Assembly (NCBI RefSeq): GCF_001640805.2
Contig: NC_066850.1
Span: 153,589-217,588, forward strand
Direction: 5' to 3'
DNA: 64,000 bases
From: Lates calcarifer
Taxonomy: Eukaryota > Chordata > Actinopteri > Centropomidae
Part shown: positions 10,579 through 21,465 of the stretch, one piece after another
Layout: every line of letters begins with the position of its first letter
Numbering within the stretch: position 1 is the first letter of the stretch
Made by a program: the position numbers and the translations under genes
Notes under the pieces: model-generated
Database searches by the model: none
The model's input: the letters and a program-made list of their open reading frames with translations, nothing else
Told to the model about the DNA's origin: nothing

Positions 10579-11274
10579 ATGACTGGACTCAGCCCGCGGG
10601 ATGCAGGAAAAGGAAGAAGAGCATCAGGAGCAACCGACTGGGAGACTCCAGCTGAAACCACAGATGAAGACAACAGGAATCCAGCCCCAAATAATGATGA
10701 GCAAGAATCAGACAATGACGAGGGAGCCAGCCTGGACTCAGTAATGAACATACCTGAGCCAGTGTACCCAGACCTGACGGCAAGGATTGTCAGCGTGCTC
10801 AAAACCACCGAGGGAATGGCTAGGGACATCAGATATGGAACAATGACAACCAGGAATGATAGGCAAGCATTCGCGCCAGAGGTCTGCCAGAGCAGCTGTG
10901 ATCTCCCAGAAGTATGGGTTGACCAGTTGGAGGAAGAGAAGACCTTGGAGGTAAGCGCTCCAATGAGTGAGTGGGCTAACATACCACTGACAACTACCTA
11001 TATCTCGCTAGCAGCTTGTATAGAACTAACAGGTAATTTCAGAACAGCCTATTTGGCGGTCACGCATGATGTGATGCTAAGGAGAATGAAGAGGCCAGCC
11101 CACAGGTACACCCAGGAGATACTCAGGGAAAAGCAGAGAGTCTTCTCAGACGAGGTGCCCCATCCAAGCCCCTTGAAGCCTAAAAAGACAGCCAGGTCCC
11201 CCTCAAAATCCGGTCAGTCAGAGGCAGAAGAGCAGAAACCCAAACTGGCGATGCATCAGGTGATCACTCTGTGA
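10579..11274 (+). CDS. Unidentified ORF2, acidic N-terminus and basic Ser/Pro tail, 3'-truncated
   Basis: An ATG-started frame of 231 codons. Residues about 10-60 are very acidic and Asn/Asp/Glu-rich. The middle (about 65-180) looks structured. The end is Lys/Ser/Pro-rich, with PLKPKKTARSPSKS. The last six residues are encoded by resumed stab2 intron sequence (from about 11256), so the natural C-terminus is missing. A folded-plus-disordered ORF1 followed closely by an acidic, phosphoprotein-like ORF2 recalls nucleoprotein/phosphoprotein gene pairs of negative-strand RNA viruses. That is only a resemblance of layout; no motif proves it. An uncharacterised transposon protein is equally possible. 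Confidence 0.4.
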   Translation: MTGLSPRDAGKGRRASGATDWETPAETTDEDNRNPAPNNDEQESDNDEGASLDSVMNIPEPVYPDLTARIVSVLKTTEGMARDIRYGTMTTRNDRQAFAPEVCQSSCDLPEVWVDQLEEEKTLEVSAPMSEWANIPLTTTYISLAACIELTGNFRTAYLAVTHDVMLRRMKRPAHRYTQEILREKQRVFSDEVPHPSPLKPKKTARSPSKSGQSEAEEQKPKLAMHQVITL

Positions 11275-12389
11275 TCATCTCCTGGTGTCAGTGGATCACT
11301 GTGATAGTCAAGTTAAAACATCAGTTTCACTAACTCTTTCTTTGTGTTTACAGTGTATTTACCTGTACAGGTGAACCCATCTCCTTCATAAAATGGCTGA
11401 CAGACGCAGGTGTTGTTTTCCTTACAGCCGGCCTTTGGAGAACAGGGCGGAGAACACCTGAAGACTTCAGCTGCAGGAGACAGAGACTCAGTCAGAGATC
11501 AGGGGTTTATGAGTGGCGGTCAGCCACCAGGGGGCGACCCTCTCCTGTCGGCCATCTTTGTTTACAGAGAGAGAACAGAGGATCTGAGAGTGTGATGTTT
11601 AATAAACGGTGAACTCACTCTGCTCCGCGTCACATCGCTCTCCAGTCCATCCTGCCTCACACAGACACGCCCCCGTACCTCTGCGTCCATCGTCACATGA
11701 CCCGTGTTCTGAGCAGTTACAGGCTGAAACACGTTAAACACAGACGGTCAGAGGAACCTGCAGGATCAGGACTCACACAGGAAACCACGTGACACCTGCT
11801 CACCTTTACAGGTTGAACCATAAAACCCGTCGCTGCACCGCTCGCAGGCCACGCCCCCGAAACCGGTGTCATAGGTCCAGGTTCCGTTACCAAGGTGACC
11901 GTCATCACATTTACCACGGTTACTGCAGGGAGAGCCCATGCCGCCAGGACACACTGAGAACCAATCATGATGAGCTCATTAATATATTCATGATGTCAGA
12001 AGGAAAAATGGAGACCTCTTTGTACCAAAAACAAACGAAATGAAGGAAATGAAGGCATTAGGAATAATAAAAATAAAAATATTTATAGTAAAAATCAGAA
12101 CATTTTAGTTGACTGATGAAATATTCAGTAAAAATCTCAATGGTTTGACTTGTCAAAATTATAAATCAAAAAAAGAATTTACGTTAAAGTTATTAGAATA
12201 TGTTGAACAGATGATGATGATGATGATGATGATGATCAGACCTTTAGATTGGATCCTCTGGGACAGCGAGAAGCTGAGGAGATGCACAGTCCACAACTCA
12301 TCTACCACAGAAGAAGAAAAACAACATGCAGACCTTCAACGTCCTGGATGCTATCAGAGGCTGATGGCTAATGTTAGCTGTGAGTAATT
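11256..12389 (-). pseudogene. stab2: stab2 pseudogene, part B (homologous to stab2 exons 58, 57, 56 and 54), displaced
   Basis: This block parallels 22530-23887 of the intact gene: EGF-like exons at about 11355-11470, 11620-11730 and 11806-11955, and the short Cys-rich exon at about 12239-12300. The relic of exon 55 has been deleted. In part A the same exons are missing from between the relics of exons 62 and 53, yet here they lie on the far side of the exon 50 relic. The order is therefore scrambled. Some cysteines of the EGF modules have also been lost by substitution. Confidence 0.85.
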
Positions 12390-12405
12390 CTGATGACTTG
12401 TTGTT

Positions 12406-12754
12406 GTGACTTGTTAAAAAATAATCATACAGCTGCATGATTTGTGATAAGCAAGAAGTTTTAGGTATCACGATGACTAGCGATAAACGATAACGAGAGA
12501 ATGAGTTGAGACATGCCTGAGTTGGAAAGTCTCTGAAAGCCTGCAGAGGCTAAAACGAGAAGTTAGTCTTTACACTGTAAGTGGTATGAAGAGAGAGTGT
12601 GACACCAATGAATGTGATTTAAACAAATTATTTTAATAAAAAATATAAAATTATTGTATGACTGTACTGATGATTATGGAATCAAATGTGCTGAGAATAT
12701 CTGTGAAATGAATATGATACAGAGTAGAAGAGACGGTATGTGAGCTGAGTGATT
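12406..12754. repeat. Dispersed repeat R, copy 2
   Basis: Closely matches 9727-10078 in direct orientation. Its right end is interrupted by the reverse-strand LINE tail at 12755. Confidence 0.85.
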
Positions 12755-12876
12755 CAATTCAATTTTATTTATATAGCGCCATATCACAACAAAAGTCATC
12801 TCAAGACACTTTTCATATCGAGCAGGTCTAGACCAGACTCTTTAAATAAAGGTAATTACAGAGAGAGACCCAAATG
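12755..12876 (-). mobile_element. Short 3' end fragment of the L2-type LINE
   Basis: Reverse complement of about 39655-39780, including the AATTCAATT tail and the TATATAGCGCCATAT block. Confidence 0.75.
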
Positions 12877-12929
12877 ATGATGATGTGATAAAATTACCGA
12901 TTGCAAAAGATGTCATCTGACCACACACC

Positions 12930-12953
12930 GGGTGTAAGTTGGTGTGTAAAAGA

Positions 12954-12989
<36 letters not shown>

Positions 12990-13460
12990 AACCTGGGATT
13001 ATAAAAAGAGAAACTCAAGGTAGTTTTTCGGCTCTTCGTCGTGCAACGGTGGATCATCACCATCGGAGACCCCTACTCAGACAACCACCAAGAGAGACGG
13101 ACTCTGCAAGCTCCTCTGTCATCCAGAGGAAGAGACTGCGAAGATCCTACTGCTGAAACCCATAAACCGGAGGAGACCACAAGACACAGCTTTGCCAGCC
13201 AGCTGCGGTCTGTCTCTTTCCAAAAGATTTAACTCCAAATTAACCAACTTCAGCTCCCAAACAGGTTCAGTGAGTGATTTATTTCTGAATGTCATTTTAA
13301 TTGATTGCTATTATTGTTCTAATATAATGTTGAGTTGTTTGCTTTGCCATTGCTTAAACTAAGTTTAATAAATATCTATTCTGCAGTTGTAGACATTGAC
13401 CTTCTGTTCTACCACGATAGTAGTATCATAGGCTAAAATGTGTATAATATTCTACAGGTT
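12930..13460 (+). promoter_or_regulatory. LTR-like segment with TATA box and poly(A) signal upstream of the ADP-ribosyltransferase gene
   Basis: A (GA)n run (12954-12988) is followed by TATAAAAAG at about 13000, with a possible start near 13025-13030. A good donor (GTGAGT) lies at 13270, and an AATAAA at 13367-13372. TATA and AATAAA about 370 bp apart with no coding frame is the layout of a solo LTR. It could also simply be the promoter and non-coding first exon of the ADP-ribosyltransferase gene, spliced to the acceptor just before 13780. Both may be true. Confidence 0.4.
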
Positions 13461-13781
13461 GCTTCAGCCAGTAGAAATAACAGACCCTTGGGGCTTACAA
13501 AGCCACTAAAATTTATCTTAGCACCATACCAAGTGCACAGATCTATAAGAGGAGAGCTGCTGTTAACAGGTGTGACTGGGTGTTTGTGCTCAACCCTGAG
13601 AGGCTACTCGGTTGAGTGCAGCCCTAGTGGAAGCAGGGTAGGCATCTGGATGAAGGCAGTTAGAAGCTAGCCTCGACACCAGCTTAAATAGCTTCAGAAA
13701 CTATAACTATTGGTTAATGTGATATTCAACTTGTTTCTCTGTGCTTGTGTAAATGTAGGAGGTGTTTTCCTACCTGCAGTG

Positions 13782-15107
13782 ATGGGGGGTAACACCAGGA
13801 TCTTTGCTTCAGTCTGTCTGCTGCTCTGCTGGATGCTGCTCATCCACCCAGCCAGAGGTGGAAATCCATCTTCAAAGGTGGGAGGACACAGACAAAAATC
13901 CTCAGCACTGCACAAACAACAAGGGGAAAATGAACACTGTGTTATTTCAATGAATCAGACAGAGACCTGTTCTCTATCCCTCTATCAACACCAGTTATAT
14001 TCTGAATGTAACTCTGTAAAAGTTAAATTGTTGTGATTGGACTGATTGATTCTCTCTGTTTATTGTGGTCAAAACGTGTCATACAGTCAGAGTAAACTGT
14101 GTAGAATGGCAGGAAATGTCATTTAAAAATAAGAGTCACTGCAGATGGAGACTGTGCTGGTTTAAAGCAAACAGGTCGTCAGTGAACGTTACTGATGTGT
14201 TCAGCATCAACGTGTCTGTGACATTAACAGATCATCTGATCTGATCTGTTTCCTATAAAACACTTTCTCTGCTGCAGTTTAGTTTTATACAAACGTCAAT
14301 TCTCAGGTGGTTTGACCTCTGACATTTAACTTCATCTCTTCTCTCTTCTGCCCTTAGATCACAACCATACCACTCGACATGTCTGTCAATGCTGTTGATG
14401 ACATGTACTTTGGCTGCACTGAACAAATGAGGAATAAACTCAAAAACAAACGGGACCAGCTGAGCATATCTAACAAATCCCAGAAAGATTTAAAAAACTG
14501 CTTGGAAAAGGCTAAAAAGAAAACAGACAATGCAGCTCTTACCCCAGATCATGTGCAGGCAATCTGTACATACACATCTGATGGCATTTATAAGGAGTTT
14601 AATAGAGCAGTCAGGGAAGACAAGAGCAAGTATGGGAAGTCCTTCCCATACCAGTCTTTACATTTCTGGCTAACAGATGCCATACAAGTCCTGAATGAAG
14701 CTAGGAGGAAGGCACTGAAAAAGCCAGAAAGCTGTGAGACAACTTATCGAAGAACCCATGACGTATTTACTGGAAAAGTCAACAACAGAATTCGGTTAGG
14801 TTCCTTTTCTTCCACCTCTCGCAGAACTAACCTGACATTCTTTGGTAAAGAAACCTGTTTTGTAATTGAAACCTGTCTAGCAGCTTATGTGGCAGATTAT
14901 TCAATCTATGACCAGGAGGAGGTTCTGATACCTCCATATGAAACATTCAAGATAACAAAGAAAATTGAGGATAATAAAGATAAACCTGCAGGTCTGACTG
15001 ACTGTAAAGTCGTCTATGAGTTGAAGCATGCAGGAGGTAAAAGTGTTTTAAACTGTAAAACATCAGGTGTAGCTGCAGCTGCAAGAGAAGTTACGCAGCA
15101 GAATTAA
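13782..15107 (+). CDS. Secreted ecto-ADP-ribosyltransferase (ART family)
   Basis: Two coding exons, 13782-13877 and 14358-15107, join in phase 0 to give about 281 residues. Exon 1 encodes the signal peptide, with the hydrophobic core FASVCLLLCWMLLIHP. Exon 2 carries the whole catalytic domain, as is usual for this family. The R-S-E triad is visible: Arg in TTYRRTHD, the Ser block FSSTS, and the Glu block YDQEEVLIPPYE. Known members use NAD+ to ADP-ribosylate arginine on extracellular proteins, and the residue two before the catalytic Glu is normally Glu for that activity. Here it is Gln, which in rat ART2 goes with NAD+ hydrolysis. The C-terminus ends in EVTQQN without a hydrophobic GPI-attachment tail, so a soluble product is likely. 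An acceptor lies just before the ATG, implying an upstream non-coding exon. Confidence 0.9.
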
Positions 15108-15213
15108 AAACTATCTTAGCTGCTGCTGAAATATTTACCATAAGAATCCATCTGTGAGGCTTCAGCCTTATTCAGAACATCTCTGTGTCTAACATGTGTC
15201 TCAGTGTGAAATC

Positions 15214-15219
15214 AATAAA
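15214..15219 (+). terminator. AATAAA polyadenylation signal of the ADP-ribosyltransferase gene
   Basis: The hexamer lies about 107 bases after the stop codon, in an A/T-rich context. Confidence 0.6.
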
Positions 15220-15295
15220 CATGTTGTGAAGAAAAAAAGTGGATTTGTTGTTTTTGTTCAGTTAATGGTCAACAACCATCAACACCATGAACACT

Positions 15296-16555
15296 GACTA
15301 ACTCTGATAATGTTTCCAATCACATCGATCAATAAATATTCACTCAAACAGCAGAGAGGGTTTATTTTGATGACAGGGTTTGATCACATTCATCTTTGGA
15401 AACTGTCTCTTCCCTCCAGTCAGAGTTTACCTGTCTCTGAAACTCAGGCAGCCAAACTAAACCTCATCTGACCAACTCACAGCAGCAAGAAGATTTTCAT
15501 AGACTCACTCATCAGGTCTCGTTGTTCTGGTCTCAGGTTCTTTGGTTAATGCATCTCGTCCCATTGATCTGATTTCCAGAGAAAACAAAACAGAAAAGAA
15601 ATTAAACCACGTCTTCATCACCACAGCTGTGAAGTAAAAGAAACAATAAAAACTGTTGATCAAGTCTGGACAGGCCTGATCCCAAACCACCACCAGATCA
15701 GGTTACACTGATGGAGGGGGAGAGTAGAAATGGAAATTATGGGATGTCCTCACCACTGTACTGGAACAAGGAAGCAGCCGTCACCACGGCAACAGATAGA
15801 TGCTCTGCTGATATGGCTGTGTCGTCTTTTCCTCCGTCCCTGTGACGACATAACAACATAACAGTACTGGTTTTGGTCCAAACAGCATCAGGAAGCAGGA
15901 ACAAACAGACACTCAGATAAAACAGTTACCTGTGTGCCTTTGATGAGTCACAGTGAGTCTGTTTACCTGTAAACCTCTGTTTTCTTTCTGACCTTAGGGT
16001 CAGTTGTTCTTTCCAATGTCAACATCCTAACATCCTAACATCACAAGGCTATGAACTGTGGGTAATTCCCTCCTGAAGAGTCTGAGATGCAGAGACAGTC
16101 CTGCACCTGATGATCTGACAGAGAGACAGACCTGAGTCCTCAAAGTCTGAGAGTCTGAGACTGTGGATGATCAGTCTCAGTGAATCTGTTAAACCTGAAA
16201 CTCTGTTTCATTCATGTCTACAGTCTGTTATTGTGTCGTCCTGACTGTCCAAAACCTGCTGAATCTATTTCCTGTCCTGTTTGTCCGTCCTGAGGGCTGC
16301 GGTTGAATAGTCAAAAAAAATCTCCTCTCCTGACCACTTTTCCTCGACCTCAATGGAAAACATTTTGATGTGAAGGAAAGATGTGAAGGAGGATTGATAA
16401 GGACTTAGGAAAACAGCAATGTTTAGAGAATCTGACTGCTGTAAAACTCTGCTGTCTTCAAACCTTTAAACCTTAACTTTATTTCTACCAGATGAAGACC
16501 TGTACAGAGACAAACTGCTGTAAACTCCAGTTCAATAAGGTTTCCTGTCCAACAC
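15296..16555. repeat. Duplicated non-coding segment, right copy of 1-1265
   Basis: It matches the window start nearly base for base. It ends where the right unit has lost about 1.4 kb relative to the left, joining the equivalent of position about 1270 to about 2640. Confidence 0.9.
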
Positions 16556-16658
16556 AGAATCACTGCTTCTTCTTCAGACAGGTTAGAAACTCACTTCATC
16601 CTCAGCACAGATCAAAGTGTTATCACCTCATGTTAAAGTCTGATGTGTGTCTGTGCAG

Positions 16659-16699
16659 CTGGATTCAGTCTGAAACTGTCAAACACAACGGATCACCAT

Positions 16700-16731
<32 letters not shown>

Positions 16732-19312
16732 CCATACAGCTGCTGCTGCAGGTCAGGATTTGTTCATGTTCAGTACAAACAGATTCAGCTCAAAGCAGAC
16801 GAACTCTGAAGTCACTTTAACTCAGGTTATAGTTTCAGAGCTGCTGATGTTTCTCTGTTTCTTCAGAGTTGAACTTGAATCATCTGAATGTGACGATAAA
16901 TGGAAGTTTCTCTGAACACTTTGGATTCAGTGGTACGTTCAAAAACCTTAAACATTAAGTCTGGAACTGATCTACATCAGATCTGATTTTTTTCTTCCTC
17001 TTTGGAAACTGACAAAAAATTCAGTTTCAAACATCATTGGACAAAAAAAGTTGTTTGTTTAAGTTTTATCATTTTATTTATAAAATAATGTTTTATAAAA
17101 ATGTAAATATGTGAGATTCATGTTTGATCTGTTAGTTTTGGTTTCATGTTGAAATTTGTGAGAGCCCTACACAATCTGGACTGAGACCAGACCAAGGTTT
17201 AGTTCTTTGGTCCAGACCCTGGTCTGAGGACCCTTTCACACCAATGTTGTTTGATCCGAACCAACAGCAGGTGTGAAAGGGTCCTCAGATACAATAAAAA
17301 TCTTCTGATAAAAACCTTCTTCTGAAGTTTTGAAATACTTTTACATTTTGTAATTTCTTTCCCTTGTTAACTTGTTGATCTAAGACCTGGCCGGGGTCCA
17401 GCCCTTCAGTCCAGAGCAGGAGATGGAGTCTAGGATCATCGGGGGTCAGGAGGCCTGGGCTCACTCGTGGCCCTGGCAGGTTTCTCTTCGTTTGCCACCA
17501 TGCCAGCCATCATCAGCCCGCTGTGGGTCATCTCTGCTGCTCACTGCTTCAAAAGGTCAGAGGTCATCAGCTCTTTGGTTTCTGACACAGCAGAGGTCAA
17601 CAGGTTCTGATCGGCCAACAAACATCACACGTCAGATTTTATCACAGTTAAACAGATGAAAAACACTTTTCTTCATCACTGTTGAAATGATTTCACTGTT
17701 TAAACGTTACGTTGACCTCTGACCTCTCACTCTGTGAGAACAACATCTGTCTCAACAGCTGCTGAATAAACCTGTTTACAGATACAACAAAGCTTCTTTC
17801 TGGACTGTTCTGGCTGGAAAACACGACCTGGATAATCCTCATGAGGCAGGACAACAGGTCAGACACATTGATCCTTCACTGATTAATCAGATCAGAAAAT
17901 CAGAGTGATTGACTCTGAACAGTTCTGTGCAAAAATTTTAGGTACTTTGGATGTTTTTACTCACATCCTTCATCAGTGCTATCAGGGGCAGGTTCCCATG
18001 ACCTGGTAAAAACCTTCACTCCCCTGAGGGAACAGATGTGTAAAATCTGTTTTCAAACTCTCGTTGGTCGTTCAGGAGGTTGGAGTCTCAATGATCATCA
18101 ACCACTATGGCTACAACACTCGGACTAAAGAGAGCGACATGGCTCTGCTGAAGCTGCAGCGACCTGTGGTCTTCAACCAGTTCGTCAGACCCATCGACCT
18201 CTGGATGACTCCGCTGCCTGTCCACAGGAAGTGCACCATCACCGGCTGGGGCTCCACCCCAGAGAGTGAGGACACGTTCAGACTCGTTTCTAGAACTCCT
18301 CCACGTCTCCAGTCCAACGGACGCCATTACTGCAGCGGAGCGCTCATCCACCGCCGCTGGGTCATCACCGCCAAACACTGTAACGTCAGATAGATCAATG
18401 GTGTTCCTGCTGATGGCTGGTTCCTCCTCTGTTAACCCTAACCCTGACTGTCTGTCCCTGCAGAGCTAAAGAGGACATTGTGGCTCTGGGAGTCCACGAC
18501 CTCCGGTTCTCCTCGTCTCAAACCGTCCCTGTGGATGAAGTCTTCAACCTGCCGCAGGACGGCAGCTTCCCGCCAAAATCTGACCTGTCTCTGGTCTGCC
18601 TCAGCGTTCCTGCCAGATTCAGTAAGAAAAGAGTTTAACTGAGATCCCTCCTCAGTGTCGTACAGATCGATGAGACTGTGGTTCTGTCTCCAGACCCTCA
18701 GGTGTCTCCGGTTTGTGTCCCTGACGAGGACGAGGAGCTCGACAACAGCTGGCACTGCGTCACAATCGGGTGGGGGGCTGTGAAAACCACAGGTGACCTC
18801 AGTGTTTCTACATGTACAGGTTGAGACAGGTGGAGCTGAAACAACCAGAACGAAGCTTCACTCTTCTTTCCTGTGCAGGTGACGTTGATCCGGATCGTCT
18901 GCACCACGTTGGACTGACTCTGGTTAATCAGACCACCTGTAGACAGAAGTGGGGGGGGCTCGTCACTGACTCTCACATCTGTTCACATCCTGCGGGCTCC
19001 ACCTCCTGCATGGTAATCAAACAAACAAACATGGCTGCCATGATCCCTGCTGCTTAACCTGGTAAACGCCGGGATCAGACGTCACATCTCAAACAGTACG
19101 TTAACACGACTCACCTTCCAGGTAACGACACCTCGTGTTTTCCTCCGCAGGGCGACTCCGGAGCTCCTCTGTTCTGTCGGAAACACGGTGCCTACTTCCT
19201 GTTTGGTGTGGTCACATGGGGCAACGGGTGCTGTGCCGCAGACAAACCGTCCATCTTCACCAGAATATCTGATTATGATTCATGGATCACTGAGGTGACT
19301 GAAGACATGTGA
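16659..19312 (+). pseudogene. Right copy of the two-domain serine protease, broken
   Basis: Relics match the left-copy exons at 16659-16751, 16867-16932, 17385-17555, 17782-17857, 18076-18389, 18464-18621, 18694-18792, 18879-19012 and 19151-19312. Lesions: the first exon with the ATG and signal peptide is gone. The His-57 exon has lost about 13 bases, shifting the frame and removing the conserved Cys-Gly-Gly before it. A deletion of about 0.86 kb joins exon 6 to the middle of exon 10, so the first catalytic Ser exon and the linker are lost. The donor after this fused exon reads AT instead of GT at 18390. The exons of the second domain from 18464 onward still look open, with GDSGAP kept. I expect no functional protease. 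Confidence 0.85.
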
Positions 19313-19870
19313 ATAAAGTAACGGAGGGTCTGTGAACCAATCAGCTTCAGTCATGTTTAATGACCATCAGGTTCAGATTGTTATTCTAAGTGTCTGACAA
19401 CATCATGGAGAGGACTCCTACAGAGACAGAGCTTTTTATCAAAGAGGAAGATCCTTTTAGTTTAACCAGAAACATCTCTATATATCAATACTGTGACATT
19501 TCTCTGAGGTTTTCATTTCTTGTTGGATTTTATTTGATGGGGAAAAAAACACTACAAACAAAATGGAGCATTTTTTTAAAATCAACATTGATCTTTTCAG
19601 TTACAAATGATTCATTTTTTCATGTCTACAGATTCATAAAACTCAAAGGGTAAAAACAAAGTTTACATTTTCCAAACCAATCAGACGAGAAACCAAAACG
19701 TTCCTCGACAGAAACACCTGAGAGCACCTGAACGCATCATGACTGTTGGTTTTCTGTGAGAGTGGGTCCTCCACCTGCTGCCTGAGCCCGTCACTTCACC
19801 TGAACCAAGAGCCAGAGTTTCATCAGTTTAGAGGAGAAAACTCGGAGCAGACGTCAGCAGAGAGTTAGCC
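19313..19870. other. Spacer between convergent protease pseudogene and stab2
   Basis: Likely the stab2 3' UTR on the minus strand: TTTATT at about 19527 would be an AATAAA on that strand, some 340 bases after the stop. A block at about 19429-19480 resembles 35951-35998 and 6318-6345, so a small dispersed repeat is present. Confidence 0.45.
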
Positions 19871-21465
19871 TCAGCTGTCCTGCAGCAGGTCGTATGCTCC
19901 TCCGTTCACCACCTCGTGTTTGTCCTCCACCTGCAGACAGAGTCTGTGGTTACACCTGGACACCTCAGAGTCAGCAGTTTAAGACTGAGGTTTATGATGA
20001 TGATGTGTGGGGAGGCTGAGACTCACTGGGACGTCAGGCGTGTTGGACTCTGCAGCTTCTGGAGCTGCTTCGTAAACTGGGTTACAGATGCTGCGACCGC
20101 CATCTGCAGGTGGAGCTGCCTCCTCCTCCTCCTCCTCCTGTCAGAGGTCAAAGGTCACAGATGTTTGGATCGAACACTTTTCAAGGTCTTTCATTAAAAA
20201 ATAAAAAATCTATGAGACTAATGACTGAACTGAATCTGTGTCAAAGTCAAACAGATGAATCTTAATTTCTTAAACTGATGTTTTTATAAACGTCATCAGA
20301 ACAGTGGTGTTCATCTGTGAAGATTATCTGATGAACTAAACCTGGAAGGATCAGAAACTTTATTTGGTTTATTTTCTGGAATAATCCAGAGCCTGACATC
20401 ACAGCAGGACTGAGAATCAACTGGACACACTCTGACCTTGAAGTAGTGGAAGTGGAAGGGTTTGGAGGTGTGGGTGTAGAAGTGGTAGCCGACGAAGACG
20501 ACCCCCCCAACCAGGATGATCAGCAGCACCACTCCGACCCCCATCCCCGCCTTGTGCGCCACGTGCATCTGCAGAGCCGATCGGAGACTGTTAACATCTT
20601 GTTACCTGTTGGAATGAGTCAATGCTGTGTTGCTATGACAACACTCACCTCGTGGCGAGGAGGCGGGGCTTTCAGGGGGCCCTGGAGAACATGTATGATC
20701 CCGTTTGAGGCCAGGATGTCTGAGCTGGTGACGAAGCGGTCGTTGACGTAACGAGACGACTGAGGAGACATGAGTGTTTCAAACTTTAGCCACAGAAGCA
20801 ACAGAAACTGCGTCAGATATAAAGATATAAAACAGAGATGTTTCTGTGTGTCGCCCCCTGGTGGACAGGTGTGGTGATGAATCTGACCAGAGCCGAGGGA
20901 TCAAGCAGGTCTGCGACTCCAAGGACGGTCAGAGTCCCGACTCTGGTCCTGATCCGACTGCCGTTCTTCAACTGGCTGAGAGGCAGCGCCTGACCCTCGG
21001 ACAGGTGGAACTCAATGTCCCTCTGAGACAAAGTCTGTAGGACAGGTGAGGAGAGGTGAGGAGAGGTGAGAACAGGTGAGGACAGGTGAGGTACCTGTTG
21101 CAATGACTCACCTGGTTGTCAGGGAGGCCGTCATTGTCGGCGACGAACAGCGTGGACTGGACCGTCAGGTTACTGAGACGCTTCACAAACTGTCTCCCGG
21201 ACTCTGACGACTCAGAGTAATTCAGGATTTGCTGAAGAAGAAAAAATGTTTTTACAGGTGAAGAGGTGATGGTGGAGGTTCCACCTGAAGACAGGTAAAC
21301 ACCACGTTTTCTTTTTTTAAACTGCTGCTGGTTCAGTGAACGGACGTCTCGGACTCACTGTGAAGAAGTTGGAAAAGGTGGGCGTGGCTCTGAGCACCTG
21401 CAGCAGGTTTCCTGTGCAGGCGAAGCCGTCACCAACGTAGCCGGTCTTACACTCGCACTTCACCT
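19871..21465 (-). CDS. stab2: stab2 exons 63-69: fas1-7, transmembrane segment and cytoplasmic tail
   Basis: Exons 21359-21465 (last EGF-like half and start of fas1-7), 21112-21231, 20888-21034, 20649-20759 (SNGIIHVL motif of fas1), 20437-20568 (transmembrane helix [19 protein letters not shown] then a basic/aromatic juxtamembrane stretch), 20027-20137 (six Glu, then CNPVYEAA), and 19871-19930 ending LLQDS-stop. The NPVY is an NPxY-type internalisation signal. Confidence 0.9.

Noticed and set aside
10563..10982. Minus-strand frame of 139 codons opposite ORF2
   Set aside because: It is the antisense shadow of the better-supported plus-strand ORF2.
10079..11255. Reverse transcriptase or transposase gene
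   Set aside because: No YxDD, DDE, integrase or zinc-knuckle motif could be found in either frame.
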